Positions 1-7,619 of a stretch of 20,905 nucleotides of DNA are shown here, one piece after another (within the stretch, counting starts at the first letter, position 1; every line of letters begins with the position of its first letter). Source of the stretch: JBEKVE01 sp049514335 (GTDB lineage Bacteria; Actinomycetota; Acidimicrobiia; Acidimicrobiales; UBA8190); assembly GCA_049514335.1 (NCBI GenBank), contig JBEKVE010000033.1, forward strand, positions 1 through 20,905, written 5' to 3'. The notes under the pieces are model-generated. The model saw nothing but the letters and a program-made list of their open reading frames with translations. It ran no database searches and was not told where the DNA came from. The position numbers were made by a program, and so were the translations under genes.

Positions 1-154
1 ATGGAGTACTTTGACTCTGGGGCGGCTCCGGGCCGCACGCCGATGGTGGGCCTGTGCCTACACACGTCGGCCGACGGGCCTGAGCCGGTTCACGGTGACC
101 CCAGCCGGCGGGAGCCGTCGACCTGTGGGAGGCCGGGCAGGACGCCTGGACGCG

Positions 155-1480
155 ATGCCGACAACGAAGCGGGACACGAGCGGAACGGGGCCGGTGGCAA
201 CCACCCGCCCCCGCGGTCGGTCGACATGGGCGCACCCGCTGCGCCACAGCCTCGGTGGTTTCGGCTTCCTGGTGGCGGCGGCCGCGGCCGGCCTCGTCGT
301 CCTGCCGGTGATGGGTGCCACAGCGGCGCCGGCGCAGAGCGCGAGCGCCCGAACCCTGTTGCCCCACGCCGCCGTCGCCCCTCACCTTTCCCCCGGCACC
401 GCTGTGCTCACGGCGGCCCCGTCAGCAGTGGGCTCCCTCTTCACCGCCGGCCCGGCCCAGCAGACCGGGACCCCTCGCCACGGGCACGGCCACCGGATGC
501 GGCGGACCCGGCACGGGGGGGTTGCGACACGGCAGGTGCGCCTGCGCCACCGTCACCACCCGCCCACGGTGCGCCCCGGGGGCTCCGTCATCCCGGCCCC
601 CACCACCACCGGCGCGCCCGCCCCGTCCACGACGGCAGCGAAAGCGCCGCCGGTGCCGGCCACCACCGTGACCAAGCACCCGCCGTCCACCGCCACCGTG
701 GCACCGGTGTCCATGGCACCGCCGCCGGGCTACCCCACCGAGATCTTCGGTGACTCCTTCAGCGGGACGGCGCTCGACACGTCCAAGTGGAGCACCTTCA
801 TCACGAGCAACGCCGCCCACGGCTGGCCGTGGAGCTCCGACGGTGCCGGCGGCAGTGGCAGCAGCGCCGGAGACTTCGACGCCGAGTACTTCGAACCCGG
901 CCAGGTGTCGGTTGACAACGGGCTCTCCCTGACCGCGGTGCGAGGTTCGACGCGTCCGGGCTACACGTGGACATCGGGTGTCGTGTGCACCTACGGCAAG
1001 TTCCAGTTCGACGGCGGGTACGTCCAGATCAAGGCGAAGGCCCCCGCCGGTGACGGCATGTGGCCCGGCCTGTGGCTCCTCCCAGGACCGGGGGGAACGG
1101 CGGGGGACAATTTCGAGCTCGACATGTTCGAGGGGGGCTACACCGGCAACGGCGCCAACCCCGCCGACAACGACGCCTGGCACCTGCACACCCCGTCGGG
1201 CGTGGTCGGCGGCGTCACCAACACGGGCGCCAACCTGACCGCCGGCTACCACGTGTACGGCGTCGCCTGGGTGCCGGGCCAGTCCGTGACCTGGTATCTC
1301 GACGGTGTCCAGGTCGGTCGGGTGACGAGCGCGCAGGTCCCCATCCCCGACGAGCCCATGGAGCTCATCCTCGACCTGCAGGTCGCCGACAGCGCCGCCC
1401 AGGGGTGGATCACGACCGACGACGCCACCACGCCGAGCCCCTCGGTCCTGCAGGTGGCGGCGGTGGCCGTCTACCGGTGA
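155..1480 (+). CDS. Secreted or membrane-anchored GH16 family beta-glycan hydrolase
   Basis: A 441-residue protein. Residues 1-31 are basic, and residues 32-58 form a hydrophobic, Ala/Gly/Val-rich segment that is a signal peptide or N-terminal anchor. Residues 60-190 are a Pro/Thr/Ala/His-rich linker, and about 195-441 are a glycoside hydrolase family 16 domain. The signature is ELDMFE at 321-326, matching the family pattern E-x-D-x-x-E: E321 is the nucleophile, D323 assists and E326 is the acid/base. The Trp-rich GMWPGLWLLP just before it (301-310) also fits. GH16 enzymes cleave beta-1,3/1,4 glucans, galactans and related glycans by a retaining mechanism; the substrate cannot be read here. 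The ATG at 155 puts the hydrophobic segment close to the N terminus. In-frame alternatives are GTG at 95 and TTG at 11, and no strong ribosome binding site separates them. The neighbouring glycan-assembly genes suggest it trims or remodels a surface polysaccharide. Confidence 0.85.
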   Translation: MPTTKRDTSGTGPVATTRPRGRSTWAHPLRHSLGGFGFLVAAAAAGLVVLPVMGATAAPAQSASARTLLPHAAVAPHLSPGTAVLTAAPSAVGSLFTAGPAQQTGTPRHGHGHRMRRTRHGGVATRQVRLRHRHHPPTVRPGGSVIPAPTTTGAPAPSTTAAKAPPVPATTVTKHPPSTATVAPVSMAPPPGYPTEIFGDSFSGTALDTSKWSTFITSNAAHGWPWSSDGAGGSGSSAGDFDAEYFEPGQVSVDNGLSLTAVRGSTRPGYTWTSGVVCTYGKFQFDGGYVQIKAKAPAGDGMWPGLWLLPGPGGTAGDNFELDMFEGGYTGNGANPADNDAWHLHTPSGVVGGVTNTGANLTAGYHVYGVAWVPGQSVTWYLDGVQVGRVTSAQVPIPDEPMELILDLQVADSAAQGWITTDDATTPSPSVLQVAAVAVYR

Positions 1481-1533
1481 CGGGGCCCGCCTTCCGGTGA
1501 CGGGGCCCGCCAACCGGTGAGCGGGTCCCGGCC
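1474..1533. repeat. Period-20 tandem repeat spanning the GH16 stop codon
   Basis: Three successive 20-bp units begin with CCGGTGA at 1474, 1494 and 1514. The first two share the 18-base core CCGGTGACGGGGCCCGCC; the third is degenerate. The TGA in the first unit (1478-1480) is the stop codon of the GH16 gene. The units are GC-rich and partly self-complementary (GGGGCCC), and they fill almost the whole gap between two converging genes. They may act as a two-way transcription barrier, but no T-run is present, so a terminator role is only a guess. Confidence 0.7.
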
Positions 1534-1536
1534 TGC

Positions 1537-2718
1537 TCAGGGCGCGCCCGGCGTCTCCTGCGGCTGGCGGCGCCGCGCACGAAGCACCTCGTCGTAGAGC
1601 CGCTCCACGCCGTCGGCGCAGTCGTCCCACGTGGGAAGGGTGGGGGCGGGGACCGCTGTGCCCGACGCCGCGTCGGCGAGCACCTGGGCCACCGTCGCCG
1701 CCGGGGCGCGGGGGTCGATGACGGTCACGAGCGGATGGCGGGCGAGCTCGGCCAGCCCCGACCCGTCCGCCACCACGACCTTGGTGCCGAGCGCCAACGC
1801 CTCCATGACCGCCACCGGGTGGGCCTCGTAGTCGCTCAACAGCGCCATGACGTCGCTGGCGTGCACGAGGGCGCCCAGGTGGTCGCGGCGATCGTGGCCG
1901 AAGGCGGTGAACGTCACGGCCTTCTCCACGCCCAACCGCGCCGCCTGCCGGCGCAGCTCCGTCTCGTAGGGACCGCGGCCCACCACGACCAGATGGGCCC
2001 GCGGTGCCGAGGCCCGCAGCGCCGGCATGGCGGCGATGAGGCGGTGATGGCCCTTGTAGCGCTCCAGACGGCCCACCGACACCACCAGGGGCGCGCCCTG
2101 TGGCGTGGGCGCGTCCTGCGCCACCGGCAGCCGGTCGGCCCCGTTGGCGATGCGGTGGATGCGGGACCGTTCGACACCGAGAAGCCGTGAGAACCGTTCC
2201 ACCTCGTAGTCGCACACCGCCACGAGGGCGTCGGCGCGACGCAAGGCCGGTCGAAGCGCACGCCACTGGGTGGCGCGCAGGAGGTTGCGCACGCGGCTCG
2301 AGTGGCCCCCGGTGTGGAACGTCACCACGGTGGGAATCCCGGCCCGGCGCACGGCGGCCAACGCCATGGGAGGCACGAGGGTGTGGATGCCCTGGACGTG
2401 CACGATGTCGTAGCCACCCGACACGAGCTGGCGCAGCAGTGCAGGCGCCACGAACAGGTCGCCCGAGGTCGGCCAGGTGGGGTAGCGCCGCACCTCGACG
2501 GGGCCCTGGTGCTCCCGGGAGCGCAGGTCGCCCCCGGGGTCGGTGGTGAGGACGGTGACGTCGAGGCCGTTCGCTCCCATGCGGCGGGCCACCTCGTGGA
2601 CATGGGTCTCCACCCCGCCGAGCAGCGGCGGGTAGCGGACGCTCACCATGGCGACGCGACGCGACGCGCCCGCGCGGCGCGTCGTCTGGCCCCGCACATC
2701 CGAGACTGTGCTGGTCAC
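1537..2718 (-). CDS. GT4 family glycosyltransferase
   Basis: A 393-residue GT-B fold glycosyltransferase of family GT4. The N-terminal acceptor domain has the Gly-rich loop PPLLGGVETHV (30-40) and YDIVHVQG (103-110). The C-terminal nucleotide-sugar domain has VGRLERYKG (215-223), a VVGRGP strand-loop near 245-250, and the retaining E-x7-E motif with E298 and E306. It probably transfers a sugar from an NDP-sugar to a lipid-linked or growing polysaccharide on the cytoplasmic face. The start chosen is GTG at 2718, because it overlaps the stop of the upstream deacetylase as GTGA; the longer open frame to 2838 would run deep into that gene. The overlap implies translational coupling. Donor and acceptor are not predictable. 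It converges on the GH16 gene. Confidence 0.88.
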   Translation of the reverse strand: MTSTVSDVRGQTTRRAGASRRVAMVSVRYPPLLGGVETHVHEVARRMGANGLDVTVLTTDPGGDLRSREHQGPVEVRRYPTWPTSGDLFVAPALLRQLVSGGYDIVHVQGIHTLVPPMALAAVRRAGIPTVVTFHTGGHSSRVRNLLRATQWRALRPALRRADALVAVCDYEVERFSRLLGVERSRIHRIANGADRLPVAQDAPTPQGAPLVVSVGRLERYKGHHRLIAAMPALRASAPRAHLVVVGRGPYETELRRQAARLGVEKAVTFTAFGHDRRDHLGALVHASDVMALLSDYEAHPVAVMEALALGTKVVVADGSGLAELARHPLVTVIDPRAPAATVAQVLADAASGTAVPAPTLPTWDDCADGVERLYDEVLRARRRQPQETPGAP

Positions 2719-3641
2719 GCCACCCCCCAGCGCAGCATCTGGGCCCGGAACCGCAACCGGCTCCAGTCCGCGGCGATACGGCGCGGGACGCGCAGTGCGT
2801 CGGTGCCGCTGTGCGCCGACCCGGGCACGGTGGTGCACGCCGTGGCGAAGCCGGCCTCGCGCACCGCCTGCACCGAGGTGTCGTCGAAGGCGTCGTGTCC
2901 GCCGTAGGGATAGGCGAAGTGGGCCACGGCGCGTCCCAGACGCTCCTGCAGCGCAGCCTTGGACGCCGCCACGGCGCGGGCCTGCTCACCCGGTGGCTGG
3001 CCGCGCAGGCGGAGGTGGTCCACGGTGTGGGCGCCGATCGTCACGACGTCGGCGGCGGCGAGCTCGTCGAGCTCCGCCGACGTCACGGTGCGGGCGTCGG
3101 CGGGTGCCGCCGAGGACACCGACCAGGCATCGGCGACGCGCTCGAGCACGGCCTCGATCTCGGGCACGGTCAAGGGAAGGAGATGCGTCCGCAGCGTCGC
3201 CAGGTCGGCGCGCGACCGGGGCTCGCCCAAGGGCAGGCGCAGCTCACCCGACGGCAGCGGGAGCACCACCTCGCTCACCGAGGCGGGCCGCGCCGCCAGG
3301 ACGGCGGCCATCCGGTCCCACCACATCCCCCGGTTGTCGTCGACCTTGCCGCTCGTCACGTAGACCGTGATGGGCACGCCCTTGGCGCGGGCGATGGGCA
3401 GGGCGTGCCACAGGTTGTCGGCGTACCCGTCGTCGAACGTCACCACCGAGCGGGGCCGGCGCGACGGCGTGTCGAGCTCGTCCATGGTGCAGGGCTCGGT
3501 GAGCCGCAGCAGCTCGTCGAGCTGGGCCGCGAAGTTGTCGGGGCTGACGCACAACCGGAACGGGTCGTCGACCCCCTCCGCCACGCGGTGATAACAGAGC
3601 ACGACACACTTCGAGCGCGACGCACGTATCGACGGAATCAT
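2715..3641 (-). CDS. Polysaccharide deacetylase (NodB/CE4 family)
   Basis: A 308-residue protein with the CE4 motifs in order. TFDDGYADN (68-76) supplies the catalytic base D70 and metal ligand D71. HTVDH (205-209) supplies the metal ligands H205 and H209. FAYPYGG (242-248) matches the third motif. The family removes N- or O-acetyl groups from glycans in a metal-dependent reaction. An insert of roughly 100 residues separates motifs 1 and 2, which is typical of the longer actinobacterial relatives seen next to glycosyltransferases. No signal peptide is visible, so it probably acts in the cytoplasm on a precursor or sugar intermediate. ATG 3641 is preferred over ATG 3677 because a near-consensus Shine-Dalgarno sequence lies just before it. 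It heads a two-gene unit with the GT4 downstream (GTGA overlap). Confidence 0.88.
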   Translation of the reverse strand: MIPSIRASRSKCVVLCYHRVAEGVDDPFRLCVSPDNFAAQLDELLRLTEPCTMDELDTPSRRPRSVVTFDDGYADNLWHALPIARAKGVPITVYVTSGKVDDNRGMWWDRMAAVLAARPASVSEVVLPLPSGELRLPLGEPRSRADLATLRTHLLPLTVPEIEAVLERVADAWSVSSAAPADARTVTSAELDELAAADVVTIGAHTVDHLRLRGQPPGEQARAVAASKAALQERLGRAVAHFAYPYGGHDAFDDTSVQAVREAGFATACTTVPGSAHSGTDALRVPRRIAADWSRLRFRAQMLRWGVA

Positions 3642-3712
3642 CGGCTCACCGCCTTTCGAAAGAAGCACGGTCGGCACGCGCCGGTCAGGTGCGTCCCGAG
3701 GCCTGCGGTACG
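3642..3712. promoter_or_regulatory. Divergent intergenic region between deacetylase and GT4
   Basis: This 71-bp gap separates two genes transcribed away from each other, so it should hold both leader regions and at least parts of two promoters. I see no convincing -35/-10 pair; only the deacetylase ribosome binding site is clear. The assignment rests on gene orientation. Confidence 0.4.
3646..3654 (-). promoter_or_regulatory. Ribosome binding site of the deacetylase gene
   Basis: On the minus strand these bases read AGGCGGTGA, differing at one position from the anti-Shine-Dalgarno complement AGGAGGTGA. Four bases separate them from the ATG at 3641. This decides the start codon in favour of 3641 over the upstream ATG at 3677. 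Confidence 0.7.
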
Positions 3713-4948
3713 ATGACCGGCGCGATGCGCATCCTGATGCTCACGCAGTTCTACCCGCCGGTGCTGGGTGGCCAGGAACGCCATGTCCGGGATCTCGCCG
3801 CTGCGCTCGCCGCCCGCGGCCACGACGTGTCGGTGGCCACCGTGGCGACCGACGGGCACGCGCACAGCGCCCCCGACGGTGCCGTCACGGTCCACTACCT
3901 GCGCACAACGGCCCAGCGCGCCCCGGGTCTGCACTCCGAGACCGAACGGCCCCACGTCATGCCCGTCCCCGACCCCGAGCTGCGTGCCGGACTCGGACGC
4001 CTGCTCGGCGCCACGCGCTATGACGTGGCACATGCGCATGACTGGACCGTGAACTCGCTCATCGGACCGGCGCGCCGCACCCGCACCCCGGTCCTGCTCA
4101 CCCAGCACGACTACAGCCACGTGTGTGCCACCAAGCGGCTCATGCGAGCCGGCGCGGTGTGCCCCGGTCCGGCGCCGGCCAGGTGCATCCGCTGCGCGGC
4201 GGCGCACTACGGACCGCTCGTCGGTCCCGGGGTCGCCGTGGCCAACTTCGCCGGCCGGCTGGCCCGGCGTCGCGCCGTGGACGCCTTCATCCCCGTGAGC
4301 CCGAGCGTGGCGGAGCGCACCGGGCTCCGCATCGGGGACCGAGGCGGAGCGGTGGTGGAGGTCATCGCCAACTTCGTCCCCGACCACATCCTGGTCGACC
4401 CCGACACGCTCCACGGAGCCGGCCGTGACGGCCCGATCCTGTTCGTGGGCGACGTCACCGCCGACAAGGGGGCAGACGTGCTGCTCACCGCCTACCGCCA
4501 GCTCACGGGTCCCCCGCCCCTCGTGCTCGCCGGACGGGTGCTGCCCGACACGCCGCGCCAGCTGCCCCCGGGAGCCGAACTGCTCGGCCCGACGGACCCG
4601 GCCGTCGTGCTCGGCCTCATGCGCGGCGCCCGCCTCGTGGTCGTGCCGTCCATCGTGCTCGACTGCTGCCCCACCGTGGTGCTCGAAGCCATGGCGGCGG
4701 GCCGGCCCGTCGTCGGGTCCTCGAGCGGCGGCATCCCCTCGCTCGTCGAGGACGGTGTGAGCGGGCGCGTCGTGCCCCCCGGCGATCCCGGTGCCCTGGC
4801 CGTGGCCATGGCCGCCGTCCTGGCCGACCCCGCCGCAGCCGACACCATGGGTCGCAACGGGCTCGAACGGGTGCGCGCCTACACGGCGTCGGCGGTCAGC
4901 GCCCACGTCGAGTCCCTCTACCGGCGGGTGCTGTCGGCCCGGGACTGA
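3713..4948 (+). CDS. GT4 family glycosyltransferase with Cys cluster
   Basis: A 411-residue GT-B/GT4 glycosyltransferase. The N-terminal Rossmann half opens with RILMLTQFYPPVLGGQERHV (6-25), containing the Gly-Gly acceptor loop, and has HAHDW at 107-111. Four cysteines at 138, 150, 158 and 161 follow the QHDYSHVC strand. This Cys cluster recurs in a GT4 subgroup and could bind metal or form a structural knuckle. The C-terminal half has FVGDVTADKG (244-253), VLAGR (271-275) and VLEAMAAGRPVVGSSSGG (323-340). The usual E-x7-E pair appears as D317-x7-E325, so the first acidic residue is Asp. Start: ATG 3713 is used; ATG 3725 (MRILML) is nearly as good. It diverges from the deacetylase, and its 3' end overlaps the end of the flippase/ATP-grasp gene on the other strand. 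It probably adds a sugar to the same glycan. Confidence 0.87.
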   Translation: MTGAMRILMLTQFYPPVLGGQERHVRDLAAALAARGHDVSVATVATDGHAHSAPDGAVTVHYLRTTAQRAPGLHSETERPHVMPVPDPELRAGLGRLLGATRYDVAHAHDWTVNSLIGPARRTRTPVLLTQHDYSHVCATKRLMRAGAVCPGPAPARCIRCAAAHYGPLVGPGVAVANFAGRLARRRAVDAFIPVSPSVAERTGLRIGDRGGAVVEVIANFVPDHILVDPDTLHGAGRDGPILFVGDVTADKGADVLLTAYRQLTGPPPLVLAGRVLPDTPRQLPPGAELLGPTDPAVVLGLMRGARLVVVPSIVLDCCPTVVLEAMAAGRPVVGSSSGGIPSLVEDGVSGRVVPPGDPGALAVAMAAVLADPAAADTMGRNGLERVRAYTASAVSAHVESLYRRVLSARD

Positions 4949-7619
4949 GCGCGCCCTTCGCCGTCCCGGGGGTCTGGTGCCGCGCCGCGCCCGCCGTGCC
5001 GAGCGGGGAGCGCAGGCGCGTCGCCACCGACTGCAGGCCCTGGCGCACCACCATGGCGAGGACCGGCACCGGGTCGTCGAGCGCCGACCACGCCAGGCGG
5101 GCGCCGCCGGTGCGGACCCCCGACGCCGCTGTTGTGGCGGGGCGGTGGCGGTCCACCCATCGGCTGGCCAGGTCGAAGGGCTCGACGATGAAGCCCTGGC
5201 CGTCTCGGACGCGTCCGGCCGGGACCTGGCGGCCGGACAGGTCGAGGTGCATGGCGCGCACCACGTCGACCCCGGCGTCGTCCTCGAACATGCGGAACTG
5301 CGCCCCCACCCGGGGGTTGAAGTCGAGGAGGTTGTAGCGCCCCGTGCGGCGGTCGAGTCGCCAGTCCAGATCGAACACACCGCGGTAGCCGATGCGGCAG
5401 CACAGCGACGCCGCCAGGGCCAGCAGCTCGGTGTTGGTCTCGACATAGGCACGGGCCGTGGCGCCGGTCCGGGGCGGCCACGACCGCACCTTGCGCCCTG
5501 TGAAGGCCACCTTCATCTCGGCCCGCTCGTCGCAGTACCCGTGGACGATCCAGTCCTCGCTCACCTCGTCGGGCAGGTACTCCTGCACGACAACCCGGAA
5601 CGGCTCGACCCACTGCCCGCACATCTGGCGCAGCTCACGCCGGCTCTGGGCGATGCCCCCACTGGCGCGCAGCGCTGTGGTGACGCCGCTGGCACGCAGT
5701 GCCGTGGTCTTCACCACCAGGGGGAAGCGCAGCTCCTCGAGGGCGCGCTCGAGGTCGTCGCCGGTGTCGAGGAGGTGCGTGGCCGGGGCGGGGATGTCGT
5801 GATGGCGGCAGAAGTCGAACAGCCAGTGCTTGTCGGCCACACGGCGAGGCAGATCGGCGGGCACAGCCGGCAGCACGAAGTGCGGGCGCAAGGCGGCGCT
5901 GTGCTCGGCCACCAACACCGCGGCGGCGTCGTCGGTGCACACGATCAACGCCCGGCGACCGAGGCCGGCGCCGAATTCGAGGATGCGCTCCAGCAGCCGT
6001 GCCGGGTCCTCGCCGTCGCCCGGCCGGGCCACGACCGAGCCGGTCAGGTAGCGCGACAGGGCGGCAGGCGTGTAGCGGTCCTCCACCACGGCGTACACCG
6101 GCACGCCCGCCCGCCCGAGGCTCCGGACGGCGCCCACCCCACCGTGGTGCAGGGGATACCCCGGCATCCGGAACAGGAGGGCGGGCATCGCCGGGTCGAG
6201 GGCGGTCCGGGGCCGGAGCTGGCGGTCGGGGCGGGGGACGAGACCGCCGCGCCGCGGGCGCGGCCGAGGCGCCGCGTCCGGCGGTTGTCCCGTGCTCGTG
6301 TCCGTCCGGAGGGCGTCGGCGGCCATCACCGCCGGCGTCCCGTTTCGGTAGACGCCCAGCACGATCGGCAACAGCGCACACGCCTCGAGGGCGGCCACGA
6401 TCACCCACCCGGTGCACAGCCCGTACAGCCCGAACAGCGCGCCCCCGAGCGCCGCACCCGCCACCTCGGCCAGCGTTCCCATCGTGAGCACCCGCGACGC
6501 CAGGCCGAGCTTGCCCTGGGTGCGGCGGATGGCCACGTAGTGGTCCTTGATGACGTAGGAGGGGCCCGTGAGGATGAGGATGCGCAGCGTCGCCGTGCCG
6601 TGCAGCGCGTAGAGGCTGCCGAACAGGCGGAGCACGAACGGAGCCATCACCGCCACCACGCCCACGATGGCCACGGCGGCGGCCATGCCCATGGGAAGCG
6701 TGCGGCGCACGTGACGTTGCAGGAGCCGCTCGTCGTTCGATGTCTCAGCGAACAGTGCCAGCGTGAGCAGGTACGGGACGATGAGCACGACCGACGACAG
6801 GGTCTGGGCGGTGGCGAAGAAGGCGTACTGGCGAGGGGCGATCAGCGCCGCGGCCACAACGGGCACGAAGTACGACACCGAGTTGATGGACAGGTTGAGG
6901 ACGTGATGGTTGAGCGACAGCAGGCTGTAGCGGCGGGTGATCGCCACGCGTGCCTGGATGGACCCGCCCCCCGGCGGGGTGCGCGCCAGGCGCAGCAGCG
7001 GGTGGCAGGCGAACAGCGACACGATGACGCCCGCCGCCCAGGCGAAGATGAGGCCCGCGCTCGTCCGACTCCCGGCCACGATGAGCGCGCCCACGAACGC
7101 GAACTTGAGCAGTGACGCCGTGATCCCACGCGACAGCTGGGCACTTCCCCGGTGGATGCCGATGGCGGCGCTGTCGAAGGTGACTGCGGCGACGGTGGCG
7201 ATGGCACCCGCCAGGAAGAGCACCGCCACGAGCGGGTCGCGTCCGATGGCGGCCAGGGTGCTGCCGAGCGAATGGGACAAGAGCAACGTGCCCACCGTGA
7301 GGAGCCCCACCGTGCCGCACACCACGGCGATGGCCGTGGACAGCACCGCCCGCCGCGAGATGGGCTCCATGGATCCCATCTCGGCGATGAGGAACGTGGC
7401 CACCCCGAGGATCCCGATGGTGGACAACAAGGTGGCGGTGGACGAGGCGGCGAAGGCCAGGCCCACGTCGCTGGCCCGGAAGAAGTGAGTGACGAACGCC
7501 CAGAACGCCAGGCCGAGCACGGCGGTGCTGCCCTGGCTGCCCATCAGGTAGGCGAACGTCCCGAACAGCTGCTTGCGCTCCGACGCCACCTCGGCCCGTC
7601 CGAGCGTCGTGTCAGCCAC
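4896..7619 (-). CDS. Wzx-like flippase fused to an ATP-grasp ligase
   Basis: A 907-residue two-part protein. Residues 15-425 carry about a dozen hydrophobic segments with short loops, resembling MOP-superfamily polysaccharide flippases, which move lipid-linked glycans across the membrane. Residues 430-475 are a Pro/Arg-rich linker. Residues 478-825 are an ATP-grasp ligase: an N-terminal lobe (MPALLFRMPGYP), DKHWLFDFCRHHDIPAP (596-612), ATP-binding K637 in LVVK, hinge VQEYL (678-682), and the metal-binding end FDLDWRLD (749-756) with LLDFNPRVG (764-772). ATP-grasp enzymes join a carboxylate to an amine or thiol through an acyl phosphate. The start is GTG 7619, overlapping the upstream GT2 stop by 8 bases. 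An internal ATG at 6188 could start the ligase alone, but no ribosome binding site precedes it. The last 53 bases overlap the opposing GT4 gene. Confidence 0.85.
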   Translation of the reverse strand: MADTTLGRAEVASERKQLFGTFAYLMGSQGSTAVLGLAFWAFVTHFFRASDVGLAFAASSTATLLSTIGILGVATFLIAEMGSMEPISRRAVLSTAIAVVCGTVGLLTVGTLLLSHSLGSTLAAIGRDPLVAVLFLAGAIATVAAVTFDSAAIGIHRGSAQLSRGITASLLKFAFVGALIVAGSRTSAGLIFAWAAGVIVSLFACHPLLRLARTPPGGGSIQARVAITRRYSLLSLNHHVLNLSINSVSYFVPVVAAALIAPRQYAFFATAQTLSSVVLIVPYLLTLALFAETSNDERLLQRHVRRTLPMGMAAAVAIVGVVAVMAPFVLRLFGSLYALHGTATLRILILTGPSYVIKDHYVAIRRTQGKLGLASRVLTMGTLAEVAGAALGGALFGLYGLCTGWVIVAALEACALLPIVLGVYRNGTPAVMAADALRTDTSTGQPPDAAPRPRPRRGGLVPRPDRQLRPRTALDPAMPALLFRMPGYPLHHGGVGAVRSLGRAGVPVYAVVEDRYTPAALSRYLTGSVVARPGDGEDPARLLERILEFGAGLGRRALIVCTDDAAAVLVAEHSAALRPHFVLPAVPADLPRRVADKHWLFDFCRHHDIPAPATHLLDTGDDLERALEELRFPLVVKTTALRASGVTTALRASGGIAQSRRELRQMCGQWVEPFRVVVQEYLPDEVSEDWIVHGYCDERAEMKVAFTGRKVRSWPPRTGATARAYVETNTELLALAASLCCRIGYRGVFDLDWRLDRRTGRYNLLDFNPRVGAQFRMFEDDAGVDVVRAMHLDLSGRQVPAGRVRDGQGFIVEPFDLASRWVDRHRPATTAASGVRTGGARLAWSALDDPVPVLAMVVRQGLQSVATRLRSPLGTAGAARHQTPGTAKGALSPGPTAPAGRGTRRGR
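5655..5708 (-). repeat. 27-bp imperfect tandem duplication inside the ATP-grasp domain
   Basis: Two adjacent 27-base units encode residues 638-646 (TTALRASGV) and 647-655 (TTALRASGG), directly after the ATP-binding lysine K637. The units match at 21 of 27 bases. Five of the six differences are synonymous and only the last codon changes (Val to Gly). This pattern indicates an old duplication kept under selection for protein sequence, and argues against an assembly error. Confidence 0.85.

Noticed and set aside
1..154. A gene start at ATG 1 or TTG 11
   Set aside because: The frame from position 1 overlaps the GH16 frame and gives a low-complexity product; the TTG start would put 80 residues before the signal segment.
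422..2989. An 855-codon open frame on the minus strand crossing the GH16, GT4 and deacetylase genes
   Set aside because: Its product is Arg/Pro/Gly/His-rich with no domain, and three genes with clear motifs occupy the same DNA in other frames.
4896..6188. A separate ATP-grasp gene starting at the internal ATG at 6188
   Set aside because: No ribosome binding site precedes it and the frame is continuous with the flippase, so a fusion is simpler; internal initiation cannot be excluded.
4791..7115. A 774-codon plus-strand open frame opposite the flippase/ATP-grasp gene
   Set aside because: His/Arg/Gln-rich composition is typical of antisense shadows of GC-rich genes, while the opposite strand has ATP-grasp motifs and membrane helices.
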